A DNA stretch of 64,000 bases from DASVNK01 sp964478815 (GTDB lineage Bacteria > Verrucomicrobiota > Verrucomicrobiia > Limisphaerales > SXQI01), in assembly GCA_964478815.1 (NCBI GenBank), contig CAYZKY010000003.1, forward strand, positions 1 through 64,000, in the 5' to 3' direction. Below, in pieces: positions 1 to 9,800 of this stretch (position 1 is its first letter; the number at the start of each line of letters is the position of its first letter). The notes beneath the pieces were generated by a model. The model made no database searches and was not told the origin of the DNA. It saw nothing but the letters and a program-made list of their open reading frames with translations. Position numbers and translations under genes: made by a program.

Positions 1-494
1 CATTGGTCCCAACAGAGCAACACCCCGATGCGGGCGAAGCGGGTTTGGAAGCATTTGAAGCCGAGATCGCCGGGGGTGAAATAGAACTTTTCGTAGAAGA
101 GGGGATCGTCCGGGATGTGCATCTTCCGGTAGAGACCCAGGAGGCTGCCATCGGCATCGATCACCACGGCGGTATTGTGATAGACACCGGAGGCGCGCTT
201 CTCGAACAAGGAGGCGATGACGACCACGCCGCGCTTCCTGGCGAGTTTCTGAAACGCTTCCGTGGATGGGCCGGGGATCGGTTCGGCGAGTTTGAAATTA
301 GCGTGATTTTCCTCCTGGCAGAAATAGCAGGACGCGAACAATTCCTGCGTGCAAATGATTTGCGCGCCCTGGGACGCAGCCTGGTCGGCCAGAGCGAGGT
401 TGCGGCGGAGATTCTCGGCGGGAGTGCCCCAGTCCCGGGTTTGGAGCAAGCCGAGCTTCACACCGGATGGAGGAACGGACGCGGCGCGTTTCAT
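1..494 (-). CDS. aguB: N-carbamoylputrescine amidase-type carbon-nitrogen hydrolase (C-terminus cut by window edge)
   Basis: Translating the minus strand from the ATG at 494 gives an open frame of 164 residues that continues past position 1. The nitrilase-superfamily triad is visible: Glu51 in CTQELF, Lys124 in YRKMHIPDD and Cys161 in LLCWDQ. The stretch YRKMHIPDDPLFYEKFYF is typical of AguB-type amidases, which hydrolyse N-carbamoylputrescine to putrescine, CO2 and ammonia in the cytoplasm. The family is about 290 aa long, so roughly 125 residues lie outside the window. The start codon overlaps the kinase stop codon by four bases (ATGA), so translation is probably coupled to the upstream kinase. 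Another nitrilase-superfamily amidase is possible, but the motif match favours AguB. Confidence 0.85.
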   Translation of the reverse strand, partial: MKRAASVPPSGVKLGLLQTRDWGTPAENLRRNLALADQAASQGAQIICTQELFASCYFCQEENHANFKLAEPIPGPSTEAFQKLARKRGVVVIASLFEKRASGVYHNTAVVIDADGSLLGLYRKMHIPDDPLFYEKFYFTPGDLGFKCFQTRFARIGVLLCWDQ

Positions 495-1513
495 TGCGGG
501 GCGGGCGTCTGAGTGGAAACGCGGGCGGTGCGCTCCATGATCTGGGTGCTGCCCTTGGCCACATTCTCCGGCGGGCGGGAGTTTTGGCCGAAGAGATCGC
601 GGATGTAGCGGCCGAGCGTCTCGTTCGTGGGGCCGTACCCCTTGTGGTAGATAAAGTGTTCCAGATCGTAGAGCATTTCGTCGGCCACAGGGTAACGGTC
701 TTCGAGCTTCCGCGCCAAGGCGCGATGGAGAATTTGGTTGAGGCGGGCATCAATGCGAGGATCGAGAACCGAGAAATCCGGGATGGCCATTTTCATGATG
801 CGGCCGCGCGAGTCTTCGGAATTGCGCCCCTTGAAAATATTGTGGCCCAACAGGAGATGGGCCAGGACCACGCCCGCGGAGAACAGGTCGGAGCGTTTGT
901 CGGTGATCTGGAAATCCGCCTGCTCGGGGCTCATGTAATCGGCCTTGCCCGCGACGACTTCGCCCTCGTTGTCCTGGAGAAAGCCGCGCGCCTTGGCGAT
1001 GCCGAAGTCGGTGAGCTTCACATCGCCCTCGAAGGCGATCATGATGTTCTTGAAGCTCACGTCGCGGTGGACGATGCCGAGCGTTTTGCCGTCCTTGTCG
1101 GTCTTCTCATGGGCGTAAGCGAGCCCGCGGGCGACCCGGCTGGTGATAAAGACCGCGAGTTCGATCGGGAGCTGCTGGCGCTTGTCCGCGAGCTGTTCGG
1201 TGAATTGCTCGAGGTTCACGCCGCGGATCAGCTCCATCGAAATGAAGTAGATGCCCCGGGCTTCGCCGAGATGGTAGGTCTGGACGATATTGGTGTGGAT
1301 GAGGTCCGCAACCAGTTTGGCCTCGCCAATGAAATTATCGATGAACGATTTCTGGTTGGCGTAGTTTTGGCGAATGACCTTGATGGCGACGCGTTTGACA
1401 AAGTCCCGCGCGCCGCGCTGCTCCGCCTCGTAGACCATGCCCATGCCGCCCTCGCTCAGCTTGCGGATGATCTCGTAGTGAAAATCACTTTGGATCGTGA
1501 ATAAACCGGCCAT
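491..1513 (-). CDS. cytoplasmic Ser/Thr protein kinase (Hanks type)
   Basis: A 340-aa single-domain kinase. The glycine loop (EGGMGMVYEA, residues 21-30), the ATP-anchoring Lys45 in VAIKV, Glu65 of helix C, the catalytic loop HRDVSFKN (Asp151, Asn156), DFG (169-171) and an APE variant (SPE, 195-197) are all present, so it should be active. No transmembrane segment is seen, and the roughly 60-residue tail is Pro/Thr-rich at its end. The ATG at 1513 is chosen because it lies just before the kinase fold and downstream of a promoter-like element; the longer open frame upstream is Arg/Pro-rich and looks non-coding. The stop codon overlaps the start of the amidase gene. The substrate is unknown. 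Confidence 0.9.
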   Translation of the reverse strand: MAGLFTIQSDFHYEIIRKLSEGGMGMVYEAEQRGARDFVKRVAIKVIRQNYANQKSFIDNFIGEAKLVADLIHTNIVQTYHLGEARGIYFISMELIRGVNLEQFTEQLADKRQQLPIELAVFITSRVARGLAYAHEKTDKDGKTLGIVHRDVSFKNIMIAFEGDVKLTDFGIAKARGFLQDNEGEVVAGKADYMSPEQADFQITDKRSDLFSAGVVLAHLLLGHNIFKGRNSEDSRGRIMKMAIPDFSVLDPRIDARLNQILHRALARKLEDRYPVADEMLYDLEHFIYHKGYGPTNETLGRYIRDLFGQNSRPPENVAKGSTQIMERTARVSTQTPAPQ

Positions 1514-1521
1514 GTGGGGGC

Positions 1522-1567
1522 ATTTAGTCGAACAAGGCGGCACCAAGTCAAGCCGCGACCGGCTTGA
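1522..1567 (-). promoter_or_regulatory. promoter-like element with palindrome upstream of the kinase
   Basis: On the minus strand TTGACT (1551-1546) resembles a -35 box, with a weak -10 (CTAAAT at 1527-1522) 18 bp downstream. A perfect 8-bp inverted repeat (1548-1555 and 1560-1567, 4-nt loop) overlaps the -35. A 13-bp stretch (1543-1555) and the 8-mer at 1526-1533 recur in the same order upstream of the 6198-aa gene. The element sits 10-55 bp before the kinase ATG and would give the kinase its own transcript. Confidence 0.4.
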
Positions 1568-1635
1568 GCCCGAACCGCGGTGGCTCCGGAGCCCGGGTTG
1601 GGCTGGGCGCGGAAGCGATGGCGGGCTTTCGGTGC

Positions 1636-4600
1636 CTATTCGGATTGGAGGCGGACACGAAAGAACGCTTTGGGAGCATCGGGCTTGAAGCGATGGAAGC
1701 GGCGGCGGCGGGGATCGACCTGCTGGGCGCTGAGATCGGCGGTCAACTCCGGCGCGTCCTGGAGGGGAATGCCCCGCCAAAGCCCCCCGAGATCGGAAAC
1801 CGTTTCGAGGACGCCTTCGCCGAGGACATCGATGCGGAGGAACCCATCGAGGTCGGGCTTTTCGAGCGTGATGGTAGGCGGATCCAGGTCGAAGCACCGG
1901 ACAGTGACATTGAATGAACAGGTCACGGGCTGTCGAGTTTCGGGGTCGATCGCGGTGCAGATCACGCGAGTGGTGCCCAACGGGAAGATGCTGCCGGAGG
2001 GCGGCTGGGAGACCACCGGGACGTCGGCCCGACAATCGGCTCCGGCGGTGACCACGAAGAAGACCCGGGCGCTCTCGCCATTGACGCAGGGAACAGTCCG
2101 GTCGGCGGGACAACGGATGGCGAAGGGCGCTTCCACGGCGGAGACCTCAAGGGGGGTGGAGCAAGTGCCGAGGTTGCCGCTGGCGTCGCGGGCGCTGAAG
2201 GTGATGGTGTATTCGCCGGGGAACAGGGCGGCTCCGGGAGCAGGATCCTGCTCGACGATGGTATCGATGGAGAGGCCGCAATCGTCGGTGACACGGACTT
2301 GCTGGCGAAGATCGGGCACAAGGCCGAGGCAGCGGCTGGGGCCGTCGATGGAGGGAGCCACCACCACCTTGCTGGTGGGGCAGGTCAAGACCGGCGGGGT
2401 GGTGTCGCCGAGGGAAATGCCGCCGAGCCAGCCGTACGATTCGTAGGTGTTCCAGCCGTAGACGATCAGACCGAACGGCTCATCGGCCGAAATGGAATGC
2501 GCGCCCTGGGTCACCGGAATGCGGACGTAGGTGGAGTCGCTGCCCGGAATATTTCCGAAAGAGTTGGTGACGGGATTGTTGTCGAGCAGGAGGGAGGCGC
2601 TGGCGGATTTGGCGATGGTGACATTGATCCAGTGGTTGCTGAACGCGGAACCGGCGGTGCTGAAGGTGTAGGCATCCAGGAACAGGCCGGTGTGAGGCAG
2701 CGTGACCATGAACGGATCGGCCTGAGCGACGTCGTCGTAATCGGAGCTATTCGCGTATTGCTGGGCGTGGACCGGCCGGGAGGCGATGACGGTCGTGGCC
2801 GTGGTCAAGACCGTCTCCAGGAACTCGCCGCGATTCAACGAGACCGGAGCTTCGGAGCCAACCGTGACGTCCGTGCCGTCCTCGATCGCAAAGAAGCGGA
2901 AGGTATCGCCGAGCCGGGTGGTGAGCGGGGTGGTGAGGAATTCCTGACCGGCGCGATTGGAGGGCAGAAGCTGTTCGACCAGGTAGTCGCAGAAGACGGC
3001 GTCCTGGCTCTGCACGTTGGCGCAGCGATGACTGCCGAAAACGGCGACGGGGCTCGTGGCGGAAATCACCGTGCCGGAGAGATCCTCCGGCGCATCGGCG
3101 GTGCCGCGCAATTGGTAGACTTCGCCAGGGTTCAGCACGATGTCGTAGGGGACGAAGGCCAGGCGGTTGGAAATGGTGACGGTGGGGGTGATCGTAACGA
3201 CCGTATTCGACGCGGCGGTCAGGATGGCGAACTGTGTGCCATTCAATTCCGGGATGGCGGTGTGGACGTTCCCATAGGCCTGGACGACGTAGAAGGTTCC
3301 CAACTCTCCTTGGGGAAGCGCGAGGTAGCCATCGCTCGTAAAATCGACCTGGTTGATGGCGTGGACCGTGACCGGCGCGCTGGACAGGACCCGGACCGCC
3401 TTGGCGGCAATGGCGTCGTTGAGATTCCCCAGATCCGCTTCCGGCGGGACCGGCACGCCGATGACCAACGAAGCCGGGATGGTGAAGTTACGCACGACAC
3501 CGAGGCCGGGCACCTCGACCGTGCCAGTGGTTCCGCTCGGTCCGGAGATCCAGACCCGGGGATCGGGCACGTTCGAGGGATTGGGCGCGTAGTTGCCGGG
3601 GTAAGCGAGCCAGAAGTCGGAGCCTTGATTGTTGCCTTCGCATGGATCGTCCTGCGGCGGGCGCTGGAGGCCGAGGATGTAATCTTCCACCTCACCATCT
3701 TGAACTTCGCCGGTGAAAGGAATGATCGCGCCGGGCGTGTTGTTCGACCCGGTGACACGGAAGCGGGCAAAGGTAAGGCCGGAGTTGGCGGCAGCCGGCA
3801 CCTGGAAGTTGATGACGTTCAGCCCCGGCGTGACGGCGCGAGCCTGGAAGACGTGCTCATCCGCCTGCGTCCAGGTGCCGTCCCGATCGAAATCGATCCA
3901 GCCGTGCAACCAGGCATTTTGAAAGCCATTGAGAAAGACGGTGACTTCGACCGTCGCGGTCTGGCCGGCGACAAGCGCCCCGACGAATCGGACCCCGTCT
4001 TCGTCGTCGGGCGAATTCACCGGATCGCGGTCATCCTCCAAGGCAAAGGGGCTGGGCTGGCCATCAAATTCGAGATCGACGACTTGACCCAAGTAGACCC
4101 GTTGCGGATTGGCGTGCCGCGCGCCGTTGTCCGCGAGGAGGACCGGATAGGTGGCCAGGTTGCTGTTCGGTGCATCGCCGTAGTCGAGCCGCTTGCCGCT
4201 GGAGCCGCCTTCGGGATCGATGTCCACCCGATAATCCTCCACCTCGCCATCGTCATGGCCGCCGCCAGGCGGGATGGCAACCGGGTTCGGAAAATTGGAG
4301 CCGGTGATACGGAACCGCGCGTAGGTGGCACCGGACTGAGCCGCCGCGGGAATCGGGAGAGCGAGAATGTTGAGGCCGGCATTGACCGGCTCGGCAGCGT
4401 AGACGTGCTCCGCGGGGTCGTTCCAATCGCCATCGCCATTGAAATCCACCCAGCCGTGCAGCCAGGTGAATTCGTAAATGCTCGTGACGAACACCGCGAT
4501 ATTCGTGTTGCTCCCGGGGATAAGGACAGAGGGAAGAATGACGCCGTCTTCGTCGTCGGGGTTGGCCGGATTGAAGTCGTCCGCGTCGGCGCCGATGGAG

Positions 4601-6864
4601 GGCTGGCCATCGGCCTCCTCATCATGGAGCTGGCCGAGAAAGACCTTGCTGGGATTGTTATGGTAGGCGCCGCCGTTGGCGAGCGTGGTCGGATAGAAAT
4701 GGCTCTGGTCCTCGGGCGCATCCGAGAAATCGGCGTTGCCGGGCTGCACGCCCGAGCCGAGCTGGACGAGATAATCCTCCACTTCGCCATCGGCCGCCGC
4801 GCCGCCGGGGCCGGTGAGCGGGGCGCTGCTCAGGCGAAAGCGGGCGAACGCGAGACCGGCCTGGGCAGAGGATGGGAGATTGATCGTGAGCGTGTTCGTC
4901 CCGGGCGTTACGAACCGGTTGGAGAGGACGCGATCACCGGCCTCGGCCCAGGAGTTATTGAGGCCGAGGTCGATCCAGGCATTGAGGAAGGCGGTGTTGC
5001 CGGGGGGGATGTTCACCAAGGCACGCAACGTGGCGGCCTGGCCGGGCAGGAAGTTCGCCGGGAGGAGGATGCCATCCTCGTCGTCCGGCCCGGCGGCGGG
5101 AGAGCGGTCATCGCCGGTGGCGGTACTGGTTGGATTGCCATCCGCCTCCGCGTCGATTTGGGGGCCGAGCGAAAAATTCGGCCGGAGGGTGTGGCGGGCT
5201 CCGGTGGGCAGCAGCACGGGAAAAACCGATGAGGCATCGCCGAAGTCCTCCTGGGTCGTGGAGCTGGAAGAGGACACCTGGAAGCTCGTAGAGGCGGGCG
5301 CACTGCCATCGCTGACGGTAATCGTCACAGTGGCCGTTCCTTCCCCGACCGGACGCACGGTGACGGTGCGGTTGGTTTCGGAACCGCCGAAGGTAATGTT
5401 GGCATCGGGCAGGACCGCCGGATTGCTGGAGCTGCGGGAGATCTGGAGATTGGCCGCGCGGGTCTCGTCATCGTCGATCGTGAAAGGGATCGGGCCGATC
5501 GGCTGGCCGGGCGGGCCGGCCTGGTTCGGGATGGCGGAGATGCGGGGCACGCCATTAACGGCGGTGAACGTCACGCGGAACACGGTCTGCACCTGGGCCT
5601 GACCATCGCTGACTTTCAAGGTGATGCGGGCCGAGCCGCTGACATTGGGCAATGGAGCGACAAGAACGGTGCGGTTAGTCCCCTGCCCTCCCAAGACGAT
5701 ATTCGCGGTGGGAACGACGCCGGGAAGGTCCACCTCGCGAGTGAGGAGAAGTGTATCCGCCGGAGTATCGGGATCAAGGATGCGGAAGTTCAAGGGTCCA
5801 ATGGTGGTGTTCTCCGGGACGATCTGATCCGGGATCGCGGAGATCGTGGGCGGATCGGGCACGGGGGTAACGGCCAGGAGAAAGCTGGTCTGCACCGAAG
5901 CGCCATCCGCATCGCGAACGGTCACGGTGATGCGCGTGGAACCGTTTCGGTCCGGCACAGGGCGGATGTTCAGGCCGCGCTGATTGGAGATAGCGGACAC
6001 GACGATGCTTTCGTCAGGAAGCAGCGCCTTGTCGTCCGCCACGGCCGTGGTGGCCAGATCGCCATTGGGCGTCTCCAAATCGCGGACGGTGAACCCCACC
6101 AAGAGCAAGCGATCCTCCTGCACCACTTGATCGAGAATCGAGGAAACGGTCGGGGGATCATTAACAGGATTGATGGTCACGGCGAACTGATCGCTGACCT
6201 GCCCCCCATCCGCATCGCGCACGAAAATGGTGACAATGGTAGAGCCGAAGCGGTTGGTGCTCCCCAAGAGCACCATCGTTCGAGTGGCCCCGTCGCCCGT
6301 GAAGCGGATGTTCGCCGGATCGATGATGGAGCCACTGGGAGTATCGGCCGATACCTGCAACCGGGAGAGGTCGGTATCGACATCGCCGATGGTAATGTTG
6401 ACCGGAACGCTGAGCTTATCCTCGTCCATCACGAGATCCGGCACGGGGACGATGGAGGGAGGATCGTTGCGGGGATTGACCGTGAGCTTGAAGGTATCGG
6501 ACGACGAAAGGTCGCCATCGCTGACGACTACGGTAATGGTGGCGGTGCCGTTCTGATCCTTGAGGGGGGTGACCTGGAGCGTGCGAGCGCCGCCCGTTCC
6601 GCCGGGAACCAGATTGGCGTTGGGAACAAGCGTTGGGTTGTCGGATGTCGCAGAGATGGTGAGGGGATTGGGTCCTGAATCGGCATCGGAGACAGAGAAC
6701 CCGATCGTGGCAGTCTCATCCTCGTTAATGAATCGATCCAGGATGTTGGAAATCGACGGGGCGGCGGCACGGACTTCGAGGGCGATAGCCAACGAGCACA
6801 GTGCGGCGAGCCAGCAGGCCCGTCGAGGTCCTCTGCGGTCGAAAAGCATGCGAAACGAGTTCAT
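1636..6864 (-). CDS. exported multidomain protein: Ig/cadherin-like repeats, GEVED repeats, IgGFc-binding-like region, HYR repeats
   Basis: 1742 aa with a basic n-region and hydrophobic core ending near VRAAAP (residues 1-35), a signal peptide. Domains in order: about six Ig/cadherin-like repeats (about 36-535, recurring INEDETATIGF and ITVTVRDADG patterns); three GEVED repeats (about 538-705, 710-880, 890-1066), each ending in DGEVEDY and carrying acidic DDEDG loops that may bind calcium; a segment like the IgGFc-binding N-terminal domain (about 1071-1488, beginning GSDFWLAYPGNY); two hyalin-type HYR repeats (about 1490-1660); and a C-terminal module ending FFRVRLQ. The start overlaps the stop of the upstream giant gene by 4 bp, so the two are probably made together. 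An adhesive or surface-binding role is inferred from the architecture; no catalytic motif is seen. Confidence 0.85.
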   Translation of the reverse strand: MNSFRMLFDRRGPRRACWLAALCSLAIALEVRAAAPSISNILDRFINEDETATIGFSVSDADSGPNPLTISATSDNPTLVPNANLVPGGTGGARTLQVTPLKDQNGTATITVVVSDGDLSSSDTFKLTVNPRNDPPSIVPVPDLVMDEDKLSVPVNITIGDVDTDLSRLQVSADTPSGSIIDPANIRFTGDGATRTMVLLGSTNRFGSTIVTIFVRDADGGQVSDQFAVTINPVNDPPTVSSILDQVVQEDRLLLVGFTVRDLETPNGDLATTAVADDKALLPDESIVVSAISNQRGLNIRPVPDRNGSTRITVTVRDADGASVQTSFLLAVTPVPDPPTISAIPDQIVPENTTIGPLNFRILDPDTPADTLLLTREVDLPGVVPTANIVLGGQGTNRTVLVAPLPNVSGSARITLKVSDGQAQVQTVFRVTFTAVNGVPRISAIPNQAGPPGQPIGPIPFTIDDDETRAANLQISRSSSNPAVLPDANITFGGSETNRTVTVRPVGEGTATVTITVSDGSAPASTSFQVSSSSSTTQEDFGDASSVFPVLLPTGARHTLRPNFSLGPQIDAEADGNPTSTATGDDRSPAAGPDDEDGILLPANFLPGQAATLRALVNIPPGNTAFLNAWIDLGLNNSWAEAGDRVLSNRFVTPGTNTLTINLPSSAQAGLAFARFRLSSAPLTGPGGAAADGEVEDYLVQLGSGVQPGNADFSDAPEDQSHFYPTTLANGGAYHNNPSKVFLGQLHDEEADGQPSIGADADDFNPANPDDEDGVILPSVLIPGSNTNIAVFVTSIYEFTWLHGWVDFNGDGDWNDPAEHVYAAEPVNAGLNILALPIPAAAQSGATYARFRITGSNFPNPVAIPPGGGHDDGEVEDYRVDIDPEGGSSGKRLDYGDAPNSNLATYPVLLADNGARHANPQRVYLGQVVDLEFDGQPSPFALEDDRDPVNSPDDEDGVRFVGALVAGQTATVEVTVFLNGFQNAWLHGWIDFDRDGTWTQADEHVFQARAVTPGLNVINFQVPAAANSGLTFARFRVTGSNNTPGAIIPFTGEVQDGEVEDYILGLQRPPQDDPCEGNNQGSDFWLAYPGNYAPNPSNVPDPRVWISGPSGTTGTVEVPGLGVVRNFTIPASLVIGVPVPPEADLGNLNDAIAAKAVRVLSSAPVTVHAINQVDFTSDGYLALPQGELGTFYVVQAYGNVHTAIPELNGTQFAILTAASNTVVTITPTVTISNRLAFVPYDIVLNPGEVYQLRGTADAPEDLSGTVISATSPVAVFGSHRCANVQSQDAVFCDYLVEQLLPSNRAGQEFLTTPLTTRLGDTFRFFAIEDGTDVTVGSEAPVSLNRGEFLETVLTTATTVIASRPVHAQQYANSSDYDDVAQADPFMVTLPHTGLFLDAYTFSTAGSAFSNHWINVTIAKSASASLLLDNNPVTNSFGNIPGSDSTYVRIPVTQGAHSISADEPFGLIVYGWNTYESYGWLGGISLGDTTPPVLTCPTSKVVVAPSIDGPSRCLGLVPDLRQQVRVTDDCGLSIDTIVEQDPAPGAALFPGEYTITFSARDASGNLGTCSTPLEVSAVEAPFAIRCPADRTVPCVNGESARVFFVVTAGADCRADVPVVSQPPSGSIFPLGTTRVICTAIDPETRQPVTCSFNVTVRCFDLDPPTITLEKPDLDGFLRIDVLGEGVLETVSDLGGLWRGIPLQDAPELTADLSAQQVDPRRRRFHRFKPDAPKAFFRVRLQSE
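3665..5250 (-). repeat. three tandem GEVED-type domain repeats inside the 1742-aa CDS
   Basis: Three copies of about 170 residues. Each opens with (D)FGDA or DYGDAPN, has a central GPDDEDG / NPDDEDG / SPDDEDG acidic loop, then a W(I/V)D segment (AWIDLG, GWVDFN, GWIDFD), and closes with DGEVEDY. They are divergent at sequence level. Confidence 0.8.
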
Positions 6865-9800
6865 GGCATCACTCCAAATTGGGTCAACACAAGCGGGGCC
6901 GGGGCATTCAAGATGGTTACAGTCTCGAAGCCGTTATGCGAGACGGGCTGATAACCGACGGAGGAGATCGAGCCCGGTGAACTGGCGGTCGCAACGCCGA
7001 GGGCATCGTAGAGCAGAGTGTCGGTGCCGGAGCCGGCGCGCAGGTTGTAGGCGGTAGCGCTGCTGGGAACAATCGTGAAGAGGTCGTCGCCCGAACCCGT
7101 CCGGATGGTCTCGACCTCGGCACCGGGATGATTGACGAATTGAAGGCTGGAGCCGTTGTCGGTGCTGATCGTCAGCCCGAAACCGATGTTCACGGCGATG
7201 CTAGTGGCCACGCTCGCGAAATCGAGCGTATCGGCGCCGCCCCCGGCGGACTCTTCGACGGTGTCGTTGCCCCAGTTGGCGCCGAAATCGTAGGTATCGC
7301 CGCCCTCGCCGCCATCGAGCCAATCGTGGCCCGCGCGACCGCGCAAGATATCCGCGCCAGCCCGGCCGCCGAGAATATTGTCGAGGCCGTTGCCGGTAAG
7401 GTCGTCATCGCCGCCGCCGCCGAAGAGGTGCTCGAAGCGGTCGGTGGCGTTCAACGTTAGCGTCAAATTGGAGTGAACGGCTTGGGCTGCGTTACTGGCC
7501 AGGCTGGCCACCGCGGAAGCGGATTGCGTGGCGGAAAAGTCGAGCGTATCGGCGCCTTCATCGGGCAACTCAGTGAGAAAATCGCTACCCAACGGCGAAC
7601 CAATGTCGAAGAGATAAGCATCGTTGCCCAGACCACCTTCCAAGGTGTCGTCGCCGGCACCCCCTTCGAGGCGATCGTCGCCATTGCCTCCGACTATTTC
7701 CGTATCGTTCCCGCCGCCGCCGATCAAGTGGTCGCGGCCGTTGCGGCCGTAGAGTTTGTCGCTGCCTCCGCCGCCGTCGAGCAGGTTGTCCAGCGCGTTT
7801 CCGGTGAGGGTGTCCGCGCCGGAACCGCCGGCAACGTTCTCGAAGGAGCGGGCCGCGTTCAGCGTGAGCGACAGGTTGGCGTTGACCGGCTGGAGCAGCG
7901 CGGAATCCAGCGCCACCGTGACGGCAGCCGAGGTCGTGGAGAAATCGAGCGTGTCGACGCCCCCCTCGGCATCGGCATGCTCGCCGGCCCAATCGTCGAG
8001 CGTGCCATCGCCGTCGCGATCGAGCGGATCGTTCCCGAGAAGATCGGCGCCGAGGGCGGAATCGGCATCGAATGCATACGTATCGTCGCCGAAACCGCCG
8101 GCGAGCTGGTCATCGCCGCCGCGGCCTTCGAGCCGATTGGCCAGGGAGTTGCCAGCCACTTTATCGGCCCCAGACCCGCCGATAAAGTTCTCGAGCGCAT
8201 GCGGGCGGATCAACGTAAGCGTCAGCCGGCCGGCCGAGACCGCTTGCGCGGAGCCCTGGCCAAGATCGAGAGTCACACCCAATGAGGACGCACTGAAATC
8301 CAGGGTATCGCTGCCACCGAAACCGACGGATTCCAGGATGCGATCCGCGCCGAGCGAGGCGAGGGTCCCAATGGTGAAGCGATAGGTGTCGCCGCCATCA
8401 CCCCCGATCAACAGATCGTCAGCCCCGCCGCCGACCAGGACATCGGAGCCGGCGCCGCCGTCGAGGGTATTGGCGAGGCCGTTCCCGGTAAGCCGATCGG
8501 ACGCGGCACTGCCGAGCACATGCTCGAACTCGCCGCCCTGGCCATCGCCATCGATGTCGGCAAACGTCAGGGTGAGATTGGCGTTAACGGGCTGGACAAG
8601 ACCGAGGGCGGCGCTCAAATCAACGGTGACGCCGGTGTTCAAGGTGCTGGAGAAGTCGAGCGTGTCGAGGCCCGCGCCATTCTCCTCCTCGATCCGATCC
8701 GCGCCCAGCGCCACATCCGCGGCGAACCGGTAGGTATCATCACCAGCCCCGCCGCGCTGGAGATCGTTGCCCGCCCCTCCTTCGAGAATATCGTGGCCCG
8801 AACCGCCCAGGAGCGTGTCGTTCCCGCCGAGACCGATGAGGGTAACATCGCCGGAGAAGGCGACGGCATCGATGACATTGGCACCGGGACCGCCCGTGAG
8901 CGTGGCAGCTTCGAAGCCATCCAAGACATCGCCATCCGCCAGGAAGGATGCATCCGTGAGCACCAAGCTCGCCACATCGCGAGTCTCGACAAAACGGTCG
9001 GTGAAGCCGATCCCGGCCTCGTTCGTTCCGGCTCCGCCGTGGAGCGTATCCGCGCCCAACCGGCCAACGATGATATCGCTGCCTTCCTGGCCGTCGATGT
9101 CGTTGGCCAATCCATTCCCGAACAATTCGTCGTTCTGCTGAGTCCCGACGATATTTTCGATCTCATCGCCGACGCCGTTCGCATTGGCATCGAGCAGGGT
9201 CAGGAGGAGATTCTGGTTCACGGCCTGGCGATCCGTGCGCGCGAGGTCGAGTTCCGCTCCGACATTCGTTGTCGAGGAGAGGTCGATGGCATCCACGCCG
9301 CCCAGGTCCAGAATGCGATCTCCTACGGGCTGGCTTCCGCCGATATCGAATAACAAATCATCCGCCACAAACACGTAGCGGTCGTCCCCAAGCCCGCCAC
9401 GGAGCAAGTCGTTGCCACCACCGCCCGAGATGGTGTCCGAGCCAGACGTCCCGATGATCGTGTCGTCCCCACCTTCGCCGGCAAGGGTGGCGACGCCGGT
9501 GTAGACGCTGGCATCGATCTGATCCGCGCCGGAACTGCCGGTAATTTCGGCAAACTCCAGCGCGCCGACGAACGTGTCGATCTCCGTGCCGACGGTGAGG
9601 CCGGTATTGGTGAGGATCGCACTCCCGGCAATTACTTCGACGAGCGTATCGATACCGCGAGAACCATCGATGCGATCACCGCCAGCGCCGCCGGAAAGCA
9701 CGTTGCGACCCGAGCCACCCACGAGCGTATCGTTGCCCCCACGCCCCTCGAGTCGCACAAAACCTCCGAACGAGGAGGCATCCAGGATGTTGTCCGTCTC

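Noticed and set aside
2299..5232. 977-codon open frame on the plus strand
   Set aside because: It is antisense to the 1742-aa exported protein, which has a signal peptide and clear domains. The plus-strand product is Gly/Arg/Asp-rich without recognisable domains, as expected in a GC-rich shadow frame.
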